11,217 nt of DNA from Phycisphaerales bacterium. Lineage in GTDB: Bacteria; Planctomycetota; Phycisphaerae; Phycisphaerales; UBA1924. Location of the stretch: the NCBI GenBank assembly GCA_020054055.1, contig JAGVLZ010000016.1:1-11217 (forward strand), in the 5' to 3' direction. Shown piece by piece: positions 1 through 5,472 of the stretch. Both the position numbers and the translations under genes were made by a program. Position 1 is the first letter of the stretch; each line of letters starts with the position of its first letter. The notes under the pieces were generated by a model, which did not search any database, was not told the origin of the DNA, and saw only the letters and a program-made list of their open reading frames with translations.

Positions 1-654
1 CGCCGCGGCGCGGATGAAATCGTGGACCGGATCGAGCGATGCCGCGATGGTGCGGACAAGGCCGGCCTGGTCGTGCATGTTCGTGCGTGCCGCGGGATCG
101 AGCGATTCTTGCGACTCGGCAAGGGATTTCAGTCGATCGGAGAGGACGCGGAGCGCTCCGGCGATCCATGCGGATTCTTCCGCGACGGATTCGAGCGCGG
201 CCTTCTGCTTGGCGAGTTCGGCGGATTGCGGCTGCGCGAGCGATGCGATCAGCGCGGTGAAATCGGTCTGCGCGGAGGCGGCGCCGGTGTCGATCCAGGT
301 GGATTGGATGTTGGTCGAGACGCGGCCGAACTCGTCGAGGAGGTCGTTCATTTGGAGGCGCGTGTCGCGGTCGAGCGAGAAGAGGTCGGCGCTGACCACG
401 ATGGTTGTAGGTTCGGTGATGGAGTTGAGGACGAGGCGGGTGCGCTCGGAGAGGGTGAACTGGCGCGTCGAGGTGAGGTCGATACGTTGGTGGATGCGCT
501 GGCCGAGGATGGCGATGAGGAGGCAGGAGATGGTGGCGCAGGCGAGGAGGATGATGGAGGAGAGGAGGAAGCGGGGGCGGGGATGAGAGGAAGTAGACGC
601 GGGTTGCAAACCCGTGCCACTAGAAGGGGTAGAGGGGGAAGAAGAGGGAGTCAT
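1..654 (-). CDS. GldG-like ABC transporter auxiliary protein (N-terminal part, runs off window)
   Basis: Reading the minus strand from the ATG at 654 gives 218 open codons to the window edge, so the C-terminus is missing. The protein starts with a Ser/Pro/Thr-rich segment (residues 1-28) and one membrane helix (about 29-50). Next comes the motif RIDLTSTRQFTLSERTRLVL (57-76), characteristic of the GldG / ABC-type auxiliary family, where a large extracytoplasmic domain follows the anchor. A long charged helical stretch (about 126-200) is probably coiled coil. The start is well supported: AAGGAGGT sits at 666-659, five to six bases upstream, and the ATG overlaps the TGA of the permease (ATGA, 654-651). 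Such proteins partner with a GldF-like permease and GldA-like ATPase; the substrate cannot be read from sequence. The N-terminal extension contains a palindrome and is probably not conserved. The assignment is by motif and context; homology was not searched. Confidence 0.8.
   Translation of the reverse strand, partial: MTPSSSPSTPSSGTGLQPASTSSHPRPRFLLSSIILLACATISCLLIAILGQRIHQRIDLTSTRQFTLSERTRLVLNSITEPTTIVVSADLFSLDRDTRLQMNDLLDEFGRVSTNIQSTWIDTGAASAQTDFTALIASLAQPQSAELAKQKAALESVAEESAWIAGALRVLSDRLKSLAESQESLDPAARTNMHDQAGLVRTIAASLDPVHDFIRAAA
598..616. repeat. Palindrome within the 5' end of the GldG-like gene
   Basis: CGGGTT-GCA-AACCCG at 600-614 is a perfect 6-bp stem with a 3-base loop, extended by a wobble and a further pair. 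The right flank (CCCGTGCCACTAG) has a partly matching left flank, so this looks like a degenerate longer palindrome of REP type. It encodes residues about 13-19 of the Ser/Pro-rich N-terminal extension. Confidence 0.45.
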
Positions 655-1364
655 CGCCACCTCCTTGATTCGACGACGACGACGGTGAGGACGACGAACC
701 ATGCGGACGCGGCGAGGAAGACGGCGATGTGTGCGGTGTCGATGACTCCCTTCGCGAGGTCTGCGATGCGGAGGAAGATGGAGAGCGGAAAGAGTGCTTC
801 GTCGAAGGGCGGGCCGAGCCAGCGGCCTCCGGTGGTGGAAAGGAGTTCGAGGAGGATGAAGAAGAAGACGGTGGCGAGAAGCGAGACGATCTGGTTCTCG
901 GTGATGGCGGAGGTGAGGAGGCCGACGGAGAGGTAGAGCATCCCGACGAGGATGAGGCCGAGGTACCCGGCGAGGATCGGGCCGTAGTCTGGATCGGAGA
1001 CGAGTTCGAGGAGGCCGACGTAAGCGAGCGTGGGCAGGAGCATCGCGATGAAGAAGGCGACAGCGCCGAGGTACTTGCCCACGACGATCTGCCAGTCGGA
1101 GACGGGTGCGGTGATGAGGGCCTCGAAGGTGCCCGTGCGCTTCTCATCGGCGATGAGGCGCATCGAGATGGCGGGTGCGACGATGAGGAGGATCCACTGC
1201 GAGACGCCGAAGAACGCGCGGAGGGTGGCGGGTTCTCCGGGGCGGAGCGCGGCGAAGGCGATCCAGAAGCCGCTGAGGAGAAGGTAGAGGGCGATCGCGA
1301 CCCAGCCGATCGAGGATCGGAAGTAGGACACGGTTTCGCGAGCGGCGATGCGGAAGATGGTCAT
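651..1364 (-). CDS. ABC-2 type transporter permease, GldF-like
   Basis: A 237-residue integral membrane protein with six predicted helices (about 20-39, 53-70, 96-117, 130-152, 157-176 and 210-231). The conserved cytoplasmic segment after helix 2 reads SMRLIADEKRTGTFEALITA (67-86), the hallmark of ABC-2/GldF permeases (MR..AEEK..GT.E.L.T.P). It would form the membrane channel of the exporter with the upstream ATPase and the downstream GldG-like protein. A longer open frame continues upstream to 1643, but that part is antisense-frame ATPase sequence. The ATG at 1364 is preferred because the protein starts with the family-typical short amphipathic N-terminus, and because it overlaps the ATPase stop in an ATGA (1364-1361). 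GGAGGGGG at 1381-1374 is at a good Shine-Dalgarno distance. The TGA overlaps the next start. Length is normal for the family. Confidence 0.88.
   Translation of the reverse strand: MTIFRIAARETVSYFRSSIGWVAIALYLLLSGFWIAFAALRPGEPATLRAFFGVSQWILLIVAPAISMRLIADEKRTGTFEALITAPVSDWQIVVGKYLGAVAFFIAMLLPTLAYVGLLELVSDPDYGPILAGYLGLILVGMLYLSVGLLTSAITENQIVSLLATVFFFILLELLSTTGGRWLGPPFDEALFPLSIFLRIADLAKGVIDTAHIAVFLAASAWFVVLTVVVVESRRWR
659..666 (-). promoter_or_regulatory. Strong Shine-Dalgarno site for the GldG-like gene
   Basis: On the minus strand AAGGAGGT lies just before the ATG at 654. It falls inside the last codons of the permease gene, so it supports reinitiation or coupled translation at the ATGA overlap. 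It is the best ribosome binding site in the window. Confidence 0.7.
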
Positions 1365-2419
1365 GGACCCTCGCCCCCTCCGGCCTCGCGGACTCGGCCA
1401 CCTCCCCCGCTGGGAGCGGGGGAGGAGGCCCCCTCCGGCCTCGCGGACTCGGCCACCTCCCCCGCTGGGAGCGGGGGAGGAGGGATAAAGGCTGAGGCCA
1501 CCAAAGACAGGTAGACATCTTCGAGTGTCGAGACTCGCGCGTGGAGTTCGCGGACGAGGAGGCTCGCTTCGGCTGCGGCGCGGGCGATGTGCTCGCGCCG
1601 GTCGGGTGTGCCCCGCGCAAAGGTGATGGTGCAGCGCTCCCATCCGTCGGGGAGTGCTGTGGATTCGGCGTGCTCGATGCGCGGCAGCGTGCGGAAGATG
1701 TCGGCGGCGGAGCGCTGCCCGCGGGCTTCGATGGTGTATTGCTCGCTGCCGGGGAGTTGTCGGATGAGGTCTTCCGGCGCGCCGTCGGCCTGCACCTGTC
1801 CCGCGGCGAAGAGGATGATGCGGTCGCAGGACTTCTCGACCTCGTGGAGGATGTGCGAAACGATGAGCATCGTGCGACGGCCGGCAAGTCCCTTGATGAG
1901 CGAGCGTGTCTCAGCGATTTGCGAGGGGTCGAGGCCGCTGGTGGGTTCGTCGAGGATGAGGACTTCGGGATCGTGGAGGAGGACGGAGGCGAGGCCTGTG
2001 CGTTGGCGGTACCCCTTGCTGAGTTCAGCGCAGCGGCGGTGCATGACGTTTTCGAGTTGACATTGGCCGGCGGCGCGTGCGACGGCCTCGGCGCGGCGTT
2101 TGCCGGTCAGGCCGAAGAGCCCCGCGCGGTACCGGAGGAAGTCGCGCACGCGCATCTCGCGGTAGAGGGGGGCCGATTCCGGCATGTACCCCATCTTCCG
2201 CCTCACTTCGAGGGATCGCCCCACGGCGTCCAACCCCGCGACCTCGACGGAGCCTTTGGTGGGGGGGATGGCGGCGGCAATCATGCGGACGGTCGTGGTC
2301 TTGCCCGCTCCGTTGGGACCGAGAATCCCGACGATCTGGCCCTGCGGGATGTCCAATGACACTCCCCGGACGGCCACAACCCGGCCGAAACGCTTCTGGA
2401 CCTGTCGGAGCGAGATCAT
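1361..2419 (-). CDS. ABC transporter ATP-binding protein, GldA/NatA-like, with repeat-derived C-terminal tail
   Basis: A 352-residue ATPase that would power the membrane permease encoded next. Visible motifs are Walker A GPNGAGKT (34-41), a GldA-like Q-loop region MGYMPESAPLYREM (76-89) with Glu where Gln is usual, the signature LSKGYRQR (133-140), Walker B LILDEPTSGLDP (154-165) and the H-loop His189. A regulatory domain ending in STLEDVYLSLV (about 220-307) follows, as in the NatA/GldA class. The natural family end is near residue 310. Residues about 313-350 are Pro/Gly/Arg-rich and come from two tandem copies of a 55-bp repeat read in two frames. The open frame extends upstream to 2932, but homology-like sequence starts at the ATG at 2419. 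A TTG at 2428 with AAGGA upstream is an alternative start adding three residues. First gene of a coupled operon. The substrate is unknown. Confidence 0.9.
   Translation of the reverse strand: MISLRQVQKRFGRVVAVRGVSLDIPQGQIVGILGPNGAGKTTTVRMIAAAIPPTKGSVEVAGLDAVGRSLEVRRKMGYMPESAPLYREMRVRDFLRYRAGLFGLTGKRRAEAVARAAGQCQLENVMHRRCAELSKGYRQRTGLASVLLHDPEVLILDEPTSGLDPSQIAETRSLIKGLAGRRTMLIVSHILHEVEKSCDRIILFAAGQVQADGAPEDLIRQLPGSEQYTIEARGQRSAADIFRTLPRIEHAESTALPDGWERCTITFARGTPDRREHIARAAAEASLLVRELHARVSTLEDVYLSLVASAFIPPPPLPAGEVAESARPEGASSPAPSGGGGRVREAGGGEGP
1373..1482. repeat. Tandem 55-bp palindromic (REP-like) repeat, two identical copies
   Basis: Copy 1 is 1373-1427 and copy 2 is 1428-1482, with no mismatch seen over the full period. 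Each unit holds a perfect 11-bp inverted repeat, CCTCCCCCGCT / AGCGGGGGAGG with a GGG loop (1401-1425 and 1456-1480), plus a flank CCTCCGGCCTCGCGGACTCG. The tandem is entirely inside the ATPase coding region. Because 55 is not a multiple of three, the copies are translated in different frames (PPPLPAGEVAESARPEG, then SGGGGRVREAGGG). It resembles mobile REP/BIME-type palindromes. Family membership and genome copy number cannot be seen here. Confidence 0.88.
1374..1381 (-). promoter_or_regulatory. Repeat-derived Shine-Dalgarno for the permease
   Basis: GGAGGGGG on the minus strand ends nine bases before the permease ATG at 1364. These bases are the outer edge of repeat copy 1, so the repeat appears to provide the ribosome binding site. 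A shorter GAGGG lies even closer to the ATG. Confidence 0.5.
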
Positions 2420-2500
2420 CGAAGTCAAAGGTGGGGAATCCTTGCAGCCGATGCATCCTATGGGACGTATCGAAATCGGGCGCTGCGCAAGGGATTGTGC

Positions 2501-2517
2501 CCGAAACGCGGTTTCGG
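2501..2517. repeat. Inverted repeat in the divergent intergenic region
   Basis: CCGAAAC-GCG-GTTTCGG is a perfect 7-bp inverted repeat in the 197 bases between the divergent ATPase (start 2419) and regulator (start 2617) genes. It could be an operator for a dimeric regulator or a hairpin in a leader. No convincing sigma-70 promoter was identified around it; only a weak TACGAT at 2555-2560 points toward the regulator. Confidence 0.4.
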
Positions 2518-2616
2518 CGTTGCAGCGACGCTGGATCGGGGTATTGTTGGGTTGTACGATTCGGATGGAGAGGGTGGAGAGAGCGCTCAGGCCTGAACGC
2601 CCGGGACGCGCAATCA

Positions 2617-4182
2617 ATGATGGGTCAACAGACCAAAGGCGATTCGGTGGACGGGCAGCATTTCGATGCCCAAGGTGTCGAGCGCGATGCCGGCCTCGTC
2701 GTCGAGGCGCTGGCGCAGGGGCTTTGTGTCTGCGAGCCGGACGGGCGGGTCGTCCTCGCCAACCAGATGTACCGCGAATGCTCCTCGGCGATCCACAAGC
2801 GGATCGCCGAGTTGTGTCAACGGGCCTCGTCGGCGTTCGCGGCGGACATGCCCGTGGGCAAGGTTCGGCAGCGCATCTACCGGGTACACCTGACCAAACG
2901 CGATCGGTCGTTCGAGGTGGTGATTTCGCCATTGACGGGGACGGCGCGGGTCGTGGCCCTCGTGCGCGATACGACGAATCAGGAGCGGATGCGGCGGAAG
3001 ATCCTCACGATCGACCGCGCGGGGAGCGAACTGGTCCGGCTCGAAGCGGACGCGGTGCAAACCCTTCACGTCGCGGAACGATTGAAGTTGCTCGAGAGCA
3101 AGGTCGTGCGGTTCGCCCACGACCTGCTTCATTTCGATCACTTTGCCATCCGCGTGCTCAACGACAAGTCGAACGAACTCGAACTGGTGATGTCGGCGGG
3201 GCTGTCGCCCAGGGCGCTGTCGATCCAGTTGTACGCGCAGTCAGAGAACAACGGCATCAGCGGCCATGTCGCGGCGACGGGCGAGCCCTACCTCTGCTCG
3301 GACACCTCGAAGGACCCGCGCTATGTCTTCGGGATGGACCAGGCGGGGTCGTCGCTGACCGTGCCGCTGCGGCTCTTTGACCGCGTGGTCGGGATCTTCA
3401 ACGTCGAGAGCAACACGGTCAACGCCTTCACCAACAACGACCGTCAGTTCGCGGAGATTTTCGGGCGGTACATCGCGATGGCGCTGCACATCCTGAATCT
3501 GCTGATCATCGAGCGGTACACGACGAGCCAGAAGACGACGGGGACGGTGCAGGGGGAACTGAGCGAGCCGTTGAACGACCTGGTGGTCGAGGCGGAGGCG
3601 CTCAAGGACACGCCGATGGACCCGGAGGTGGCGCGTCATGTCGAGCGGATCATCAAGGATGTGGAGCGGATCCGGAAGCGGATCAAGAGCGTCTCGCGCG
3701 GGCCGCAGACATTGTTGGGCAGCGATGAGGCCGAGATTCCCCGCGAGATCGATCCGGTGCTCGACGGCAAGCGCATCCTCGTGGTGGAGAACGAGGAGGA
3801 AATCTCGGGGACCATCCGCGGTGTCCTGACCCGGCGCGGGTGCGGCGTCACGGTGTGCAACGACGCCACGTCGGCCATGAAACTCTTGAAGCAATGGGAG
3901 GTCGCGCAGGATCCGGACCAGGGGTTCGACCTCGTCTTCAGCGACATCAACCTCGGGGACGCGACGGGGTACCAGGTCTTCGCCGCGGCGAAGCAGGCGA
4001 GCAGAAACATCCCCGTGATCCTGATGACCGGCTTCGGCTACGACCCGCATCATTCGATCGTCCGCGCGAGCCAGGAGGGGCTGCACTGCGTGCTCTTCAA
4101 GCCATTCACCATCGGGAAGATGGTGGATGAGGTGAAGCGGGCGATGTCGCAGGAGTGCGAGGGGAAGCCGAAGGAAGTCTAG
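2617..4182 (+). CDS. Orphan PAS-GAF-(degenerate DHp)-receiver regulatory protein
   Basis: A 521-residue soluble signalling protein. Residues about 22-120 look PAS-like (ALAQGLCVCEPDGRVVLANQ at 31-50, typical of a PAS start). Residues about 130-295 form a GAF domain (GISGHVAATGEPYLCSDTSK; SSLTVPLRL; VVGIFNVES). Residues about 311-358 resemble the DHp helices of a histidine kinase (GELSEPLNDLV), but Gly313 stands where the phosphorylated His belongs, and there is no ATPase domain. Residues 385-510 are a receiver domain with phospho-acceptor Asp443 (FSDINLG), Thr471 (ILMTG), Lys495 (LFKPF) and an altered acidic pocket ENEEE (391-395). It has no DNA-binding output domain, so it likely signals by protein contacts. 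The open frame runs back to 2077, but that part is antisense to the ATPase; two adjacent ATGs (2617, 2620) fit the start. No Shine-Dalgarno is seen. It is flanked by divergent and convergent genes, so it is monocistronic. Confidence 0.85.
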   Translation: MMGQQTKGDSVDGQHFDAQGVERDAGLVVEALAQGLCVCEPDGRVVLANQMYRECSSAIHKRIAELCQRASSAFAADMPVGKVRQRIYRVHLTKRDRSFEVVISPLTGTARVVALVRDTTNQERMRRKILTIDRAGSELVRLEADAVQTLHVAERLKLLESKVVRFAHDLLHFDHFAIRVLNDKSNELELVMSAGLSPRALSIQLYAQSENNGISGHVAATGEPYLCSDTSKDPRYVFGMDQAGSSLTVPLRLFDRVVGIFNVESNTVNAFTNNDRQFAEIFGRYIAMALHILNLLIIERYTTSQKTTGTVQGELSEPLNDLVVEAEALKDTPMDPEVARHVERIIKDVERIRKRIKSVSRGPQTLLGSDEAEIPREIDPVLDGKRILVVENEEEISGTIRGVLTRRGCGVTVCNDATSAMKLLKQWEVAQDPDQGFDLVFSDINLGDATGYQVFAAAKQASRNIPVILMTGFGYDPHHSIVRASQEGLHCVLFKPFTIGKMVDEVKRAMSQECEGKPKEV

Positions 4183-4195
4183 GGTTGGGGAACAT

Positions 4196-4213
4196 GCCTC
4201 TCAGGGCAGAGGC
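4196..4213. terminator. Possible bidirectional hairpin between convergent genes
   Basis: GCCTCT-CAGGGC-AGAGGC forms a 6-bp stem between the stop of the receiver protein (4182) and the stop of the DUF1801 gene (4228). It has no T-run on either strand, so it is at best a weak terminator. Confidence 0.3.
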
Positions 4214-4227
4214 CTTCCACGCGGATT

Positions 4228-4749
4228 CTATTTCTTTGCGGTCTTCTTCTTTGAAGCGGGTTTTTTCGCCGCCGATTTTTTCGCCGCGCGCTTGCTCATC
4301 GACAGCATCGCTCGTTCGTATTGCGCGACGCACTGCTTCACCGGGACGCGCCGGATCGCCTCGCCGATGGCGTCGAGGGGGAGGTCTTCGAGCTTCTTGA
4401 AGCGGATGCAGCACTTGCCCATGTCGAGTTTCTTGCCCGCCTTCTTGAACTGGTCGCGGAGCCAGTTCTCCTCGACACCCTCCGCGTAGACCGACATGAG
4501 GTACACCGACATGTAGTTCTTCTGCGACGCGAGCCCCGCGTAGGGGAGGGGCTGCTTCGGGTCGCAGTGGTAGCCCGCCGGGTAGATGCTGTGGGGGACG
4601 TAGTAGCCGATCATGCCGTAACACATCCCCTCCTCGAACCCCTTGTCGAGATTCTTGAGGATGGTCTTTCGCACGGCGTCGACGGCGGCGCGGCGGTCGG
4701 CGGGGAGTTCGGCGAGGTACTTGGCGACGGTCGTGGCTTTGGATTGCAT
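4228..4749 (-). CDS. DUF1801 domain protein with Lys/Ala-rich C-terminal tail
   Basis: A 173-residue cytosolic protein. Residues about 5-148 match what I recall of the DUF1801 (YdhG-like) fold: a helix near KYLAELPADRRAAVDAVRKT (10-29), then MCYGMIGYYVP (42-52) and KNYMSVYLM (77-85), then CCIRFKKLEDLPLDAIGEAI (113-132). The biochemical function of this family is not established. After residue 150 the chain becomes a basic tail (SKRAAKKSAAKKP... to the end) with ten Lys in about 22 residues. This resembles histone-H1-like tails and suggests nucleic acid contact, which is inference. The ATG at 4749 lacks a clear Shine-Dalgarno. It lies 73 bases downstream of the STAS gene on the same strand and could be co-transcribed with it. 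Confidence 0.82.
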   Translation of the reverse strand: MQSKATTVAKYLAELPADRRAAVDAVRKTILKNLDKGFEEGMCYGMIGYYVPHSIYPAGYHCDPKQPLPYAGLASQKNYMSVYLMSVYAEGVEENWLRDQFKKAGKKLDMGKCCIRFKKLEDLPLDAIGEAIRRVPVKQCVAQYERAMLSMSKRAAKKSAAKKPASKKKTAKK

Positions 4750-4769
4750 GGGCTGATTCTACCGACCGC

Positions 4770-4788
4770 GGAGGCGTCATTCGCCTCC
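4770..4788. terminator. Hairpin between the STAS and DUF1801 genes
   Basis: GGAGGCG-TCATT-CGCCTCC is a perfect 7-bp stem with a 5-base loop, 34 bases past the STAS stop codon on the minus strand. No T-run follows, so termination or mRNA stabilisation is possible but unproven. Confidence 0.3.
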
Positions 4789-4822
4789 CGGATGTCGGCG
4801 ATGATCGTGATGGGACGCCCGC

Positions 4823-5206
4823 TCAGATCGGCCGCAGCGCGTCGGCGACCGCTTCGGCGAGCGTGGTCGAAACTGACATGATCGTGTTCAGCCTCGTGAG
4901 GCGGAACACGTCGAGCAGTTCCTTCTGGTCGGCCGCGATGCGGAGGATGCGCCCGGTGGAGCGGAGCGCCTGCTGGAGTTTGATGAGGTGGCCGAGGCGC
5001 ATCGTCCCGCAGAAGGACTTGCCCGTCAGGTCGATGATGTAGATGCGCTGGTTGTCGGCCTTGACCTCCTCGAAGAGCGCGGCCATCACCCCCTTGTCCT
5101 CATCGTTCACCAGGCGCACGGCGGGGTACTCGCTCTGTGCGGGCGGATCAAACCGGATCAGAACGACATACGCGGGGATCGTGGGCAGCGCGGCGGCAAC
5201 AGACAT
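4823..5206 (-). CDS. STAS-domain protein lacking the phosphorylatable serine
   Basis: A 127-residue protein with the layout of an anti-sigma-factor antagonist (SpoIIAA-like STAS domain). It shows an N-terminal strand pair, then QRIYIIDLTGKSFCGTMRLG (53-72), then RILRIAADQKELLDVFRLTR (86-105), and a final helix TLAEAVADAL. In phosphorylatable members the loop reads D-S-S-G-L-G; here it is C-G-T-M-R-L-G, so the usual serine is replaced (Thr68 is the nearest hydroxyl residue). It may be a constitutive or non-switching partner, or bind something else. The ATG at 5206 has GGAG six bases upstream. No anti-sigma kinase or sigma factor is nearby. Fold assignment is from the hydrophobic pattern and key motif; no alignment was run. 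Confidence 0.7.
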   Translation of the reverse strand: MSVAAALPTIPAYVVLIRFDPPAQSEYPAVRLVNDEDKGVMAALFEEVKADNQRIYIIDLTGKSFCGTMRLGHLIKLQQALRSTGRILRIAADQKELLDVFRLTRLNTIMSVSTTLAEAVADALRPI

Positions 5207-5412
5207 CCGTGGCTCCGGATTCAGAAAGGATCAAGTGCGGTCGGCCGGGGAGAAAGTGAACCCGGCGTAGAGTGGGACATGATAGGCGTTCAAGGCTGTG
5301 CTGTGCGGCCGTTTCGTTGCGGCACGCCAAATGTCAAAAGGTGGAGAGTTGAGGGGCTAAAAATCACCAAACCTTGACAGAAACTGATCCTTTCGCTCTG
5401 ACGCCGCTGGGG

Positions 5413-5418
5413 TATGAT
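5413..5418 (+). promoter_or_regulatory. Candidate -10 element upstream of the protease
   Basis: TATGAT lies about 55 bases before the protease ATG, but no good -35 stands at 16-18 bases. It is in the 266-base divergent region (5207-5472) between the STAS and protease genes, where I see nothing else recognisable. The region becomes AT-richer near 5330-5420. Confidence 0.3.
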
Positions 5419-5460
5419 TATCCGAGCCGTGGACGGAGCAAGCCTGCGGCACGACAACAA

Positions 5461-5464
5461 GGAG
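5461..5464 (+). promoter_or_regulatory. Shine-Dalgarno that fixes the protease start
   Basis: AAGGAGA with its GGAG core at 5461-5464 is eight bases before the ATG at 5473. This selects 5473 over the upstream in-frame ATG at 5374, whose product would lack an N-terminal signal peptide. Confidence 0.7.
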
Positions 5465-5472
5465 ACCAACCC

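Noticed and set aside
22..936. Long plus-strand open frame of 304 codons
   Set aside because: It is antisense to the GldG-like and permease genes, has an Arg/Glu/Gly-biased composition and no motif; it is a GC-rich shadow.
1373..1482. CRISPR-like direct repeats
   Set aside because: The two copies abut without spacers and contain long hairpins; this is a tandem REP-like repeat, not a CRISPR array.
2077..2616. Upstream extension of the receiver protein frame
   Set aside because: It overlaps the ATPase gene on the other strand, is Arg/Pro-rich and unlike any domain; the two ATGs at 2617 and 2620 fit better.
2420..2932. Upstream extension of the ATPase frame
   Set aside because: Low-complexity Arg/Pro sequence antisense to the regulator; the ABC domain starts at the ATG at 2419.
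3241..4086. Minus-strand frame of 281 codons opposite the receiver protein
   Set aside because: It is rich in Arg, Asp, Val and Leu with no domain, while the other strand has intact GAF and receiver motifs.
5374..5379. Perfect TTGACA upstream of the protease
   Set aside because: No -10 stands at 15-19 bases; the only TATGAT is 33 bases away, so they cannot form one promoter.
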